From the NCBI GenBank assembly GCA_902539115.1, contig CACBHP010000002.1:39800-103799 (forward strand): a stretch of 64,000 nucleotides of DNA, read 5' to 3'. The notes under the pieces are model-generated. The model ran no database searches and was not told where the DNA came from. It was given only the letters and a program-made list of their open reading frames with translations. The DNA comes from an uncultured Prochlorococcus sp. Its GTDB lineage: Bacteria; Cyanobacteriota; Cyanobacteriia; PCC-6307; Cyanobiaceae. The position numbers and the translations under genes are program-made. This document shows positions 55,114 to 64,000 of the stretch, in pieces; position 1 is the stretch's first letter; each line of letters starts with the position of its first letter.

Positions 55114-56199
55114 TTAAAAATTTAAAATTGCTTGAAAAATTTTTTCTGAATATTTTATTGAAGAAAAAGGGCAAATCTCTGATAATTTTTTTTTAGTAAA
55201 AGAATTTTCTTTACATATTTGTACTGCTTTTAAAAAAGCTTTTTTGAAAGATCCTGGATTACTAGGATTATACTTTACTAAATTTGTTCCTTCGGTAAGT
55301 ACCTCAGTAGAATCATCATATATAGAAGAAATAATAAATAAACCTGCACTAGAAGCTTCAGAAAGAATTCTTGAGAAAGGATCAGCCCAAGTGGAATGTA
55401 GAAATAAAGCTCCTTCCTGAAATATCTCCCTAAGGGCGAATTCGTCAGATTTGCCTAAAAAAGATATATTTTCATAAGGTTTTATTTTGTTAACTATATC
55501 TAACTCTAGTGGCCCAAAACCAGTTATTTTAAGATCAATCTTAGATAATATATCCTTATCAGAAATAATCTCATTTAATAATTCTAAAAGACCTTTCCTT
55601 GGTATAAATTTACCTGCCCATACACATTTAACTTTTTTACCTGTTTCAATAATCAAATTATCATTTACCAAAAGTTTGAAAAATGAAGTATCAGAAGAAT
55701 TTATTCCCGTAAATATTTTTTCTTGAGGGTAACCTAGATTTTTGTAAAATTGAGTACTCAATTTGCCATAAGTAACTATTGATGCAAGTTTTGAAATAAA
55801 AAATTTCTTCAAAAATTTATAAAAAAAGGTATCGTTTACTGTCGATTTACTACTGGCTCCTAACCAACCTACCATCCTTAAACCCTTAATACTGCCCAAT
55901 AGTAGAGAAATCCAGCACTCAAAATGCCCATAACCTCCTATTAATAAAATATCATTATTTTTTAGAAATAATATCTTAATTATAATTTGTACAAAAGTTT
56001 TCCATCTATACTCATATTTAAATAAGTTATATTCACTAATTATTTTTTCATTTAGGTTCTCAACTTTATAAGTTGGATTAAATTCAATAAATCTAAATTT
56101 AAAATCCTTTTTTTTAAGCTTTCTTGCCAAATCAATTAACAAACTATGCCTACTAAATTCTGGAGAAATTGACTGGCTTATAAATAAAACCCTCTTCAT
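55114..56199 (-). CDS. GT4 family glycosyltransferase
   Basis: The 361-residue protein begins MKRVLFISQSISPEFSRHSLLIDLARKLKKK. The C-terminal GT-B domain has CVWAGKFIPRKGLLELLNEI, ITGFGPLELDIVNKI, ENISFLGKSDEF, ALREIFQEGALFLHSTWADPFSRILSEASSAGLFIISS and the typical E..E spacing. It stands between the AsnB remnant and ugd, with about 200 bases of spacer on its 5' side that hold nothing I can name. Confidence 0.85.
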   Translation of the reverse strand: MKRVLFISQSISPEFSRHSLLIDLARKLKKKDFKFRFIEFNPTYKVENLNEKIISEYNLFKYEYRWKTFVQIIIKILFLKNNDILLIGGYGHFECWISLLLGSIKGLRMVGWLGASSKSTVNDTFFYKFLKKFFISKLASIVTYGKLSTQFYKNLGYPQEKIFTGINSSDTSFFKLLVNDNLIIETGKKVKCVWAGKFIPRKGLLELLNEIISDKDILSKIDLKITGFGPLELDIVNKIKPYENISFLGKSDEFALREIFQEGALFLHSTWADPFSRILSEASSAGLFIISSIYDDSTEVLTEGTNLVKYNPSNPGSFKKAFLKAVQICKENSFTKKKLSEICPFSSIKYSEKIFQAILNF

Positions 56200-56398
56200 A
56201 GATTTTTACTATTTTGATAATTAAAATTTTTTTTATTATTAAATTATAAAGGATTGATAAAATAAGATTAAGTTATTATTGAAAATTTTGAAGATTCAAA
56301 ATCTATTAATTAGAAAAAATAGTAAAAGTATTTTATGTATTTATTTGTGATAATTACTTAAAAATACAATACAATATACAAAAGAAAAATTTTTTGAA

Positions 56399-57841
56399 TT
56401 GAGTTCAAACCTAAAAAAAATTTGTTGTATCGGCGCTGGATATGTTGGAGGTCCGACGATGGCTGTAATTGCTGATAAATGCCCTAACCTCAATGTAACC
56501 GTAGTTGATATTAATAAAGAAAGAATAAATTTATGGAATGAATCAGACACCTCAAACCTCCCAATATATGAGCCAGGTTTAGCCGATATAATTAAAAGAT
56601 GCAGAGGAAAGAATCTTTTCTTTTCCAATAAAGTGGAAGAGAATATAGCAGATTCAGATATGATATTCATCTCTGTAAATACACCCACAAAGAAGAAAGG
56701 ACTAGGCGCTGGGAAAGCAAGTGATTTAAAATGGGTAGAATCTTGTGCTCGTAAAGTCGCTAAACACTCTATTGGACATACTATAGTCGTTGAAAAAAGC
56801 ACCTTACCAGTTAGAACTGCGGAAGTGATAAAAACTATTCTTGAAGCATCAAAAAATACTAATTCAAAAAAATCTATTAATCCTACCTTTGCTGTTCTTT
56901 CTAACCCAGAATTCCTTGCGGAAGGTACAGCTATAAATGACTTAGTTAACCCTGATAGAGTTTTAATAGGAGGTGACAATGAGAATGCAATTCAAACACT
57001 TCATGAAGTTTATAAAAACTGGGTATCTGAAGATAAGATTTTGCATACAAATTTATGGAGTAGTGAATTAGCAAAACTAACTGCAAATGCTTTCCTTGCT
57101 CAAAGAATAAGCTCCATTAATTCAATAAGCGCTATCTGTGAAAGCACTGGGGCCGATGTAAGAGAAGTGGCAAGAGCTATTGGCTCAGATAGTAGAATAG
57201 GTTCTAAATTTCTAGACTCTGGACCTGGTTTTGGTGGAAGTTGTTTTAAAAAAGACATATTAAATCTTGTTTATTTATCGGAATATTTTGGACTAAAAGA
57301 AGTTGCAGAATTTTGGGAAGGAGTCGTGCAGCTTAATAATTGGCATCAAAATAGAATTTCTCAATTAGTAGTAAAAAAACTTTTTGGATCTGTCTCAGGG
57401 AAAAAGATCAATATACTAGGATTTGCATTTAAATCAAATACTAATGACACTAGAGAATCTTCTGCTATAAAAATCTGTAAGAAACTTCTTGAAGAAGGAG
57501 CAATTCTTTATATACATGATCCAAAAGTTGAGGAAAAACAAATAGAAAATGATTTAAAAATTACTTTTAATATGAAAAGAAATGAGGATTTGAGCCCAAA
57601 TTTACATAATAATGAAGTTGAAGGTTCTTGGAAAAAAGTTAATAACCTTAGCGAGGCTTTTTTAGATTCAGATGCTGTTTTAGTACTTACAGAATGGGAA
57701 GAATATACAAAAATAAACTGGTTAGATGTCGCTTCTCAAATGAGATTTCCTGCATGGATTTTTGATTCAAGATCGATTATTGATCCTATTAAAGTTAAAG
57801 AAGCAGGCTTAAATTTCTGGAGAATTGGTGATGGAACTTAA
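56399..57841 (+). CDS. ugd: UDP-glucose 6-dehydrogenase, eukaryote-like form
   Basis: The 480-residue protein starts at TTG. It closely follows animal and plant UGDH: KICCIGAGYVGGPTMAVIADKCPNLNVTVVDINKERINLWN, LPIYEPGLADIIKRCRGKNLFFS, VNTPTKKKGLGAGKASDLKWVESCAR, EKSTLPVRTAE, LSNPEFLAEGTAINDLVNPDRVLIGG, WSSELAKLTANAFLAQRISSINSISAICE, the catalytic Cys in GFGGSCFKKDILNLVYL, and GFAFKSNTNDTRESS. It makes UDP-glucuronate, a precursor for acidic or pentose sugars. Confidence 0.95.
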   Translation: MSSNLKKICCIGAGYVGGPTMAVIADKCPNLNVTVVDINKERINLWNESDTSNLPIYEPGLADIIKRCRGKNLFFSNKVEENIADSDMIFISVNTPTKKKGLGAGKASDLKWVESCARKVAKHSIGHTIVVEKSTLPVRTAEVIKTILEASKNTNSKKSINPTFAVLSNPEFLAEGTAINDLVNPDRVLIGGDNENAIQTLHEVYKNWVSEDKILHTNLWSSELAKLTANAFLAQRISSINSISAICESTGADVREVARAIGSDSRIGSKFLDSGPGFGGSCFKKDILNLVYLSEYFGLKEVAEFWEGVVQLNNWHQNRISQLVVKKLFGSVSGKKINILGFAFKSNTNDTRESSAIKICKKLLEEGAILYIHDPKVEEKQIENDLKITFNMKRNEDLSPNLHNNEVEGSWKKVNNLSEAFLDSDAVLVLTEWEEYTKINWLDVASQMRFPAWIFDSRSIIDPIKVKEAGLNFWRIGDGT

Positions 57842-58037
57842 TTAAAATTAAATAAAGAAATTTTGCTAAAATTTTAAATTTTGTTCTTGAGTCAATTAAG
57901 CTAAAATTGCAAAAGCATATTTATAAAAAATTTCAATTTAAAGTTTATAAATTACTGATATTATAGGATTTATATAAGGATTAAAAAAATTTTTTTATAC
58001 TATAAATTCTACATTTTGATTTAAATTTTATATCATT

Positions 58038-59282
58038 TTGGAAAGCATTCTAAAAAAAACAAGAACTATATTTTTAATAAAAATTAGTACGTTAACAATA
58101 GATTTTATTTCTAGTGTCGCAATAGCTAGATATCTTAATCCTAATAATTATGGTATCTATGCTGTTATTTATCTAATCCCAAGTTTAATTACTTCAATTG
58201 GCTCCTTTGGTTTTGGTCCTGCAATTATCTATCATTTAGGCAAAAAAAAAGTAAACCCTACAAAATTATTTACTTCCCTTTTGCTCTTGGGAGTTATTCT
58301 TGGATCAGTATATTATTTTTTATTAAACTATATATTTATAGATATAATTAACTCCTTAATAATAAAAGATAAATTTTCTCTTTCTCTCTTAAAAATATCA
58401 ACTCTTTACATCCCCATTGTATTAGTCCAAAAATATATTAGAAAAATGCTACAAGGAATGAATAAAATAACAGCATTTTCTTTAAGTTCTAACTTACTTC
58501 TATCAATATTAAGGTTAAGTCTTGTTGGTTTAGCTATTTTAGTTTTTGATTCTGGATTAAATGGAATTATTTGGACTATATTAATATCAAATATATTAGT
58601 TAATTTTTCAATTTTTCTATTGTTTAAATATTATGGTCTTTTATCATTTAAAGAATTTGGCTTATTAAATAAAAATGATTTTTCCTCCTTAACTAAATTT
58701 GCTTTTAAGGGACATATTTCTTCAATACTACAGAAATCTAATGATCAATTAATAAAATTAATAATTTTTCCTTTACTTAATACATCTCAATTTGGATTTA
58801 TTTCATTAGGTATTCAAATTAGTAATTTATTACTTACAATTATTAGTAGTTTACAAGTTGTTCTAACCCCAAAAATCAGTCAAAGTAGTATCAATGAAAT
58901 AAAAAAACTTATTCCAAAAGTTTTCAGAGTCTTATTTGTTGCTATTATTAGTATCTCAATATTATTTGTAATAGCATTGCCAAGCATAGTTAATAATTTT
59001 TATGGGGTTGATTATCAAAAAGTTATTAGTATTAGTTATTGTCTTATTCCTGGAATTTTTTTCCTTTCCTTTTCAAAAATATTTAATCTTACTTTGAATC
59101 AAATGGGATACCCATTTCTTACAAGTATTGTAAGGTCTACCGGACTTATTACAAATTTAACTTTAGTTTATTTTCTAGTAAAAAGATATGAAGAAAATGG
59201 TTTTAGCATTTCTTTATCAATTTCTTATTTTGTTATGTTTATAGTTGGTTATTTATTGTTTTATAAAAAACTTAATTTCTAA
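58038..59282 (+). CDS. Wzx-like oligosaccharide flippase (MATE/MOP superfamily)
   Basis: The 414-residue protein starts at TTG and has about 12 helices. It begins ILKKTRTIFLIKISTLTIDFISSVAIARYLNPNNYGIYAVIYLIPSLITSIGSFGFGPAIIYHLGKKK, a typical polysaccharide-flippase start. It probably flips the undecaprenyl-linked repeat unit to the periplasm. The 195-base gap upstream holds no gene that I can see. Confidence 0.87.
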   Translation: MESILKKTRTIFLIKISTLTIDFISSVAIARYLNPNNYGIYAVIYLIPSLITSIGSFGFGPAIIYHLGKKKVNPTKLFTSLLLLGVILGSVYYFLLNYIFIDIINSLIIKDKFSLSLLKISTLYIPIVLVQKYIRKMLQGMNKITAFSLSSNLLLSILRLSLVGLAILVFDSGLNGIIWTILISNILVNFSIFLLFKYYGLLSFKEFGLLNKNDFSSLTKFAFKGHISSILQKSNDQLIKLIIFPLLNTSQFGFISLGIQISNLLLTIISSLQVVLTPKISQSSINEIKKLIPKVFRVLFVAIISISILFVIALPSIVNNFYGVDYQKVISISYCLIPGIFFLSFSKIFNLTLNQMGYPFLTSIVRSTGLITNLTLVYFLVKRYEENGFSISLSISYFVMFIVGYLLFYKKLNF

Positions 59283-59335
59283 CTTAAAGATTTTTATACA
59301 TAAAAAAATAAATAAATTATATATAACTTATTCAT

Positions 59336-60307
59336 TTATTTTTTTTTAAGTTTATATTTTCTAGACATTAAGTTTTCTTTTCTAAATAAAAAAATTGACA
59401 TCGATTTTTTGTGAAGAAATTTTATAGATTTTTTTATTTCTTTAAACTCTTTTTCATTAAAAATATTATTTTTTTTACTTTTTATTAAAAGATTTAATCC
59501 AATATCATAATATTCATAAAGACAAGAAATAAATATTGTTTTTCTTATTTTTTCGATATTTTTATTTTTTATAATACTATTTATATTTTTCATACATAGA
59601 ATATCAAAAACCATTGGTCTTGGCTTATAACCAGAAAAAGGCCTTGCTGATAAATTCTCATTGTTATAAATTTTTTGCCCCTCTGAGCTAACAAAAGTTG
59701 AGTAGGCTATAGTTTTGAAATCAAATATCTCCATATCCTTTGAATACAAAATATTTAATATATCAGCAATATTATTTCCCTCTTGATATAAATTAGCAGC
59801 ATATGCCTCAGTATATAATCCTAATAAATCTTCCCATTTATCTTCCATATTATTAAGGACAAAAGTTTCTGCTCCTTGTATATCAATCTTTAAAAAATCA
59901 AATTTTTGAATATTTTCTTTATTAAGATAAAAATGTAAACTATTAGTATTAACTTCCTCTATTTTTTCTAATTTATAAAAGTTTTTTTCATAATAATAAG
60001 TACCTTCTAATTGAGAATAATTTGGTTTCAGTAATGAACTATAAGAACTATTTCTTGTTTTATAAAAATTTCTTTTTTCATTTTTCTTTCCTACAACTTC
60101 AGGGATGTTGATTATGCGTCCTCTCCTTCTACGATTATTATGAATATTTTTATTATTATATGTTTCATCTTGAGGCTCAAATATCACAGAAGTAATTATA
60201 TCTTTTACATTTTTCCATGGCTCAATAAGGCCATTTTTACCCCCAATATCAACAAGTATAAAATCAAAATTACCTAAAATATTTAAATGAGCGTTCAAAA
60301 AATCCAT
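59336..60307 (-). CDS. FkbM-like methyltransferase
   Basis: The 323-residue protein has an FkbM-type core: FILVDIGGKNGLIEPWKNV as motif I, SVIFEPQDE, and FDFLKIDIQGAETFVLNNMEDKWEDLLGLYTEAYAANLYQEGNNIADILNIL. The C-terminal 80 residues are rich in Lys and Asn. It probably O-methylates a sugar of the glycan. It converges with the flippase gene. Confidence 0.8.
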   Translation of the reverse strand: MDFLNAHLNILGNFDFILVDIGGKNGLIEPWKNVKDIITSVIFEPQDETYNNKNIHNNRRRRGRIINIPEVVGKKNEKRNFYKTRNSSYSSLLKPNYSQLEGTYYYEKNFYKLEKIEEVNTNSLHFYLNKENIQKFDFLKIDIQGAETFVLNNMEDKWEDLLGLYTEAYAANLYQEGNNIADILNILYSKDMEIFDFKTIAYSTFVSSEGQKIYNNENLSARPFSGYKPRPMVFDILCMKNINSIIKNKNIEKIRKTIFISCLYEYYDIGLNLLIKSKKNNIFNEKEFKEIKKSIKFLHKKSMSIFLFRKENLMSRKYKLKKK

Positions 60308-60409
60308 CTATATATTTTCTAATCAAATACTTATTTAATAATAGATTACACTAAAATTTTATTTAAATAAGCTTTAAAAAAATATTGTTTTAATTAATAT
60401 TAAACTAGA

Positions 60410-62290
60410 TTAGATATTCCTTTGCCATTCAGGAACAAGTTTATTTAGAATAATCAAAGCTTTCTCCAAATTTTGTTCTTCTATCTCCTTTTTAAGATTA
60501 TTTAAGGCAGGCCATAAATTCTCTGATGAGATAAATTCTTCTTCTGCTTTAAAAATTAAATTATGTTTAGTAGCTTTAGCTTTACCATCAATTAAAAGTT
60601 CTTCAAAAAGTTTTTCCCCAGGTCTTAAACCAGTAAATTTGATTTCTATATCACCTTCTGGATTATTACTATTTTTAATTTCAAGTCCACTTAAAATTAT
60701 CATTTTCTTCGCTAAATCCAATATCTTAATTGGTTTGCCCATATCAAGCAAAAATACTTCACCTCCTTGGGCAAGTTCCGAGGCTTGAAGAACTAGCTCA
60801 ACGGCCTCAAATATTGTCATAAAATATCTAATTATTTCTGGATGAGTTAGAGTTAGTGGCCCTCCTCTTGCTATTTGTTTCTTAAATAAGGGAACTACAG
60901 ATCCAGAAGATCCCAAAACATTACCAAATCTAACCATAGAAAATTTTACTTTCTTATCTTCATTAATTAGGTTTTTTAATTTAAAATCATCTGCATGTGC
61001 TTGAAAAATTAATTCTGATAATCTTTTTGATGCTCCCATCAAGTTTGTTGGTCTTACTGCCTTATCAGTTGAAATAAGAATTACTCTTTCAATATTTGCC
61101 TCTATTGCAGCATTGCATATTGAGATAGAAGATCCAATATTATTATTAATCGTAGATAGGGGATTTAACTCTGCCATAGGAACATGTTTATATGCAGCTG
61201 CATGATATACATCTGAAACACATTCATCTAAAAAAAGCTTTTTTACAAACTTAAAATTAGATGCATCACCAAGAACATATTTTATAATTACATCTTTTTT
61301 AATTTTCTCGCATAATTCTTGCTGAATTAAATATAAGCTGGGTTCATTTTGCTCCAAAAGAATAAGTTTTTTGGGTGAATAATTAAGTATCTGTCTACAT
61401 AACTCTGAACCAATTGAGCCTCCAGCTCCAGTAACGCATATTACTCTCCCAGAAATGCTTCCCTGAAGTAACTCTTTTATGGGCTTTGATGGATCTCTTC
61501 CTAACAAATCTTCAATTTCTATTGAGCGTAAAGAATCAATTCGTGCCTTCCCAGAAGATATATCTTCAAGCGTAGGGATCTGAAGAATAGTTATTCCTTT
61601 ACCTTCAAGACTCTCTAATATCTCTTTCCTCCTATTACTAGTTAATGAAGGTATTGAAATCAATAACTGATCATATTTTCTATTAGCCTTATTAATTTCA
61701 CTCGGAGAATAAATTGGTATACCCATAAGTTCTCTATTCCATAAATTTTTATCATCATCAAAAAAGTTAATTATTTTATATTTTCTATTAGTTTTTAATG
61801 ACGCACAAAGTTGAGCTCCTGCTTCTCCTGCGCCATAAATAGCAACTTTATTTTGACTTGAATTATTGCCAATACGTAAGCCTAACAATAAATCCCTTAA
61901 AATTACTCTAATACCAACTGATAAACTATTAATAACAAAGAATAATTGCACGCTGTCATATCTCGATAGAAATTTTAAATTAAAACTAAAACCAATAAAT
62001 AAAATAATTAGAATTAAGAAGGTATTTCGATATATGATTTGATAAAAAGATTTACTGCTTACATAACTTGATAAGGCTTTATATTGCCCAGTTATTATGT
62101 AAATTACAAGTCCCAAAGATATTAGGATCACAAGCTCCAATAAATTTTTTGAATCAAGACTAAATAAATTGGTTCTTGAATAATTTACTAAAAATAAAGA
62201 AAAACTTATTATTAATAAATCAATAATTACTAAGACTATTCTTAAAAAAGGTCTATGAGGGAAGAAATATTTATCGTGCTTACTAAACAA
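60410..62290 (-). CDS. CapD/WbpM-type nucleotide-sugar 4,6-dehydratase
   Basis: The 626-residue protein has four N-terminal helices, a first Rossmann domain (VAIYGAGEAGAQLCASL) and a second, catalytic one: VICVTGAGGSIGSELCRQILNYSPKKLILLEQNEPSLYLIQQEL, VYHAAAYKHVPMAELNPLSTINNNIG, LISTDKAVRPTNLMGASKRLSEL, and FGNVLGSSGSVVPLFKKQIARGGPLTLTHPEIIRYFMTI. Such enzymes convert UDP-GlcNAc to a 4-keto-6-deoxy sugar. The ThrAspLys form (TDKAVRP) instead of Met-Asp-Lys is common in this family. An aminotransferase lies 38 bases upstream. Confidence 0.94.
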   Translation of the reverse strand: MFSKHDKYFFPHRPFLRIVLVIIDLLIISFSLFLVNYSRTNLFSLDSKNLLELVILISLGLVIYIITGQYKALSSYVSSKSFYQIIYRNTFLILIILFIGFSFNLKFLSRYDSVQLFFVINSLSVGIRVILRDLLLGLRIGNNSSQNKVAIYGAGEAGAQLCASLKTNRKYKIINFFDDDKNLWNRELMGIPIYSPSEINKANRKYDQLLISIPSLTSNRRKEILESLEGKGITILQIPTLEDISSGKARIDSLRSIEIEDLLGRDPSKPIKELLQGSISGRVICVTGAGGSIGSELCRQILNYSPKKLILLEQNEPSLYLIQQELCEKIKKDVIIKYVLGDASNFKFVKKLFLDECVSDVYHAAAYKHVPMAELNPLSTINNNIGSSISICNAAIEANIERVILISTDKAVRPTNLMGASKRLSELIFQAHADDFKLKNLINEDKKVKFSMVRFGNVLGSSGSVVPLFKKQIARGGPLTLTHPEIIRYFMTIFEAVELVLQASELAQGGEVFLLDMGKPIKILDLAKKMIILSGLEIKNSNNPEGDIEIKFTGLRPGEKLFEELLIDGKAKATKHNLIFKAEEEFISSENLWPALNNLKKEIEEQNLEKALIILNKLVPEWQRNI

Positions 62291-62328
62291 ATTCTTTATT
62301 AATTTTTAATTTAATATATTATATTAAA

Positions 62329-63516
62329 TTACCTTGACGCTCTTAATAAGATTTTTTTTAATGTGTTGGAATATTCTTGAATTTGTTCTTCATTAATTGT
62401 TGGGTGAACAAGAAGCATTAAACTTGTTTCGCCAAGTTCATTAGCTATAGGAAGATGCATTTTTGGATTTAAATCTAATTCTTTAAAACATTTCTCTAAA
62501 TAAATTTCACTACAAGTACCAGTTAAAGCAGGGTACCCAGCGTCAGCTATTTCAGAAAGAATTCTTTGCCTTGACCAATCTTCTGCTAACAAATCTTTTT
62601 TTAAATAAACATAAAATTTATACCAAGCATGTTTCATATTTTCATTTGGAAAAGGTATTCTCAAAATTTCAAGATCATTGAATTTTTCTGCAAAAAGTTT
62701 TGCATTCTTTTCGCGTTTTAATCTCCAAGAGGGAAGCTTCTTTATTTGCTGACGACCTATAGCACTTTGTAGCTCTGTTAACCTTAAATTAGTTCCGAAA
62801 TTAGTATGTATTAAGTTATAACCAATCGACTTTTTATTTTCCAACATCAAATCTAAATCTTTTCCATGATCTTTAAAAGATCGAATAAATTCCCAATGTT
62901 GTTTTTTTGAAGTGGTTACCATCCCTCCTTCACCTCCAGTGGAAATAATTTTATCTTGACAGAAACTCCATGCTGACAATTCTCCGAAGGTGCCGACTGA
63001 CTTGAATTTACCGTTTACTTTTATTTCAGCACCATGAGCCTGGGCACAATCCTCAATTACAGGAATATTATAACTATTTGCAAGATCGCAGATTTTTTCC
63101 ATATCAGCTGGCCAACCTCCAATATGAACAACAACAATTGCTTTGGTTTTTTTTGTAATTAGAGGTTCTATGGTATCGACAGTTATTGCTCCTGAATTTC
63201 TGTCTACATCTGCAAATATTGGTTTGGCATTCAGTAGGACAGCGGAGGATGATGTAGCAATAAAAGTCCTTGGGGTAGTAATTATTTCATCACCCTCTTT
63301 TATTCCCAAAGATAAGTAAGCAACAATTAGAGCTAAAGAACCATTTGCAATTGCAACTGAATATTTAGAACCATTCCATTCAGCAAATTCTTTTTCAAAT
63401 AATTTACCTTGATCACCAGTCCAATAGTTAACCTTTCCGGAACTTAAAATTTCTTTAACAGCATCAATTTGAGCTTGATCAAAATAAGGCCATGAGTTAA
63501 TTTTATTTGCATTCAT
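62329..63516 (-). CDS. DegT/DnrJ/EryC1/StrS family PLP aminotransferase
   Basis: The 395-residue protein has sugar-aminotransferase motifs: GSKYSVAIANGSLALIVAYLSLGIKEGDEIITTPRTFIATSSSAVLLNAKPIFADVD, VIEDCAQAHGAEI, and SAWSFCQDKIISTGGEGGMV, where the Lys in DKIIST binds PLP. The start is ATG at 63516. It could aminate the 4-keto sugar made by the neighbouring CapD-type dehydratase. The two genes are a common pair in surface-glycan clusters. Confidence 0.92.
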   Translation of the reverse strand: MNANKINSWPYFDQAQIDAVKEILSSGKVNYWTGDQGKLFEKEFAEWNGSKYSVAIANGSLALIVAYLSLGIKEGDEIITTPRTFIATSSSAVLLNAKPIFADVDRNSGAITVDTIEPLITKKTKAIVVVHIGGWPADMEKICDLANSYNIPVIEDCAQAHGAEIKVNGKFKSVGTFGELSAWSFCQDKIISTGGEGGMVTTSKKQHWEFIRSFKDHGKDLDLMLENKKSIGYNLIHTNFGTNLRLTELQSAIGRQQIKKLPSWRLKREKNAKLFAEKFNDLEILRIPFPNENMKHAWYKFYVYLKKDLLAEDWSRQRILSEIADAGYPALTGTCSEIYLEKCFKELDLNPKMHLPIANELGETSLMLLVHPTINEEQIQEYSNTLKKILLRASR

Positions 63517-63642
63517 AGTTTAAGAATATAGTTAATATTTAAAAACTTGAATTTTAAAAATATATTTCTACAATACCTATTTTTTTTTAAAATAGTTTTA
63601 ATTTTCATTAACTTAACTCCAAAATTTTGACTTGAAAACTTG

Positions 63643-64000
63643 TTAATATAATCCACAGAAATCCATAAACGTAATATTTTCCGCATGCTTTGAATTAAAT
63701 TCTTTATGAGCAACAAGACCTACTAAGATATCTACTTGCAACAATATTTCTTCATAATCAACCAAATTAATATTTTCGTGAAATGAAATATTTGGTTCAC
63801 AAGCAATAACATTCTCAGATTCTTTTAAAAGATTTAAAACTATTTCTAAAGCAGGGGATTCCCTTAAATCTTCTACATCAGCTTTAAATGTTAATCCTAA
63901 GCATCCAATAATAGGCTTCCTCCCATTAGCCTTATAAAAATCTTTTGATTTAAGTAAAATTTTTTCTATCACCCACTTGGTTTTCTTTATATTTACTTTT
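63643..64000 (-). CDS. wecC: UDP-N-acetyl-D-mannosamine dehydrogenase, C-terminal part (runs off window end)
   Basis: The track lists 109 residues from a GTG at 63972, but the frame is open to the window edge (KVNIKKTKWVIEKILLKSKDF), so the gene starts beyond base 64000. The visible part is the C-terminal domain: PIIGCLGLTFKADVEDLRESPALEIVLNLL, including the TFKxDxxDxRESP motif of WecC/WbpA, and a C-terminal MDFCGLY. It would oxidise UDP-ManNAc, the WecB product, to UDP-ManNAcA. Confidence 0.85.
   Translation of the reverse strand, partial: KVNIKKTKWVIEKILLKSKDFYKANGRKPIIGCLGLTFKADVEDLRESPALEIVLNLLKESENVIACEPNISFHENINLVDYEEILLQVDILVGLVAHKEFNSKHAENITFMDFCGLY

Noticed and set aside
56341-56979. 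212-aa minus-strand ORF
   Set aside because: Entirely antisense to the strongly conserved ugd gene.
63513-63716. 67-aa minus-strand ORF
   Set aside because: Overlaps the end of the WecC frame and a non-coding gap; basic low-complexity content.

Overview
The window is AT-rich, tightly packed DNA from a marine picocyanobacterium, almost certainly a high-light-adapted Prochlorococcus. The indicators are a Pcb-type chlorophyll-binding antenna protein next to a long-chain flavodoxin, small basic ribosomal proteins in cyanobacterial contexts, Ycf46, DUF3386/DUF1824/DUF2808 proteins typical of cyanobacteria, minimal intergenic gaps and many GTG/TTG starts. The strain cannot be named from this alone.

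Region 1 (1-10.7 kb) is an iron- and membrane-related core segment. It opens with the 5' end of a FutA/IdiA-like iron-binding protein on the minus strand, which the ORF track misses. Divergent from it is a PKHD-type (PiuC/YbiX) 2-oxoglutarate dioxygenase. Next come a small exported protein, an outer-membrane porin, glyQ, a MIF/tautomerase homologue, and a DUF3386 gene. A flavodoxin (isiB) followed on the same strand by a pcb antenna gene looks like an iron-stress pair. A thioredoxin-fold protein, a SemiSWEET-like protein and an AEC-type permease close the region; the permease reading frame extends upstream of the reported ORF without a normal start codon.

Region 2 (10.8-28.6 kb) is mostly housekeeping. 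It holds an ArnT-like glycosyltransferase, a GT4 enzyme and a DMT transporter on the minus strand, then sppA, aroH and a DUF2808 protein. The conserved rpmH-rnpA-(PH domain)-yidC-ycf46 run follows, and then serS, rseP, rpsN, pnp, cysQ, rsmI, a LapA-like membrane protein and a helix-turn-helix protein. A tRNA-Arg(TCT) with a clear promoter and likely terminator ends the region.

Region 3 (28.7-64 kb) is a surface-polysaccharide (LPS O-antigen/capsule) island that starts right after the tRNA. It encodes an O-antigen ligase-like protein, ManC, a plant-like GDP-mannose 3,5-epimerase, several SDR epimerases, at least six glycosyltransferases, a Nudix hydrolase, two nucleotide-sugar dehydrogenases, an initiating sugar-phosphate transferase, an MsbA-like ABC exporter, a Wzx-like flippase, GalE, WecB, the end of WecC, a CapD/WbpM-type dehydratase, a DegT-type aminotransferase and three methyltransferases. 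A compact four-gene operon (46.3-50.2 kb) encodes what looks like a whole NDP-manno-heptose pathway: GmhA-like isomerase, HddA-like kinase, and a fused nucleotidyltransferase-phosphatase, followed by a GT2 enzyme. Two decayed genes show turnover: a Wzy-like O-antigen polymerase broken by stops and frameshifts (about 33.6-34.9 kb) and an asparagine-synthase C-terminal remnant (about 54.7-55.06 kb).

Together the island can plausibly supply GDP-mannose, a GME product, an NDP-heptose, UDP-galactose, UDP-glucuronate, UDP-ManNAc(A) and a 4-keto/amino sugar. These could be assembled on a polyprenyl carrier, flipped and transferred to the cell surface. All functional calls rest on reading motifs by eye; no search was run.
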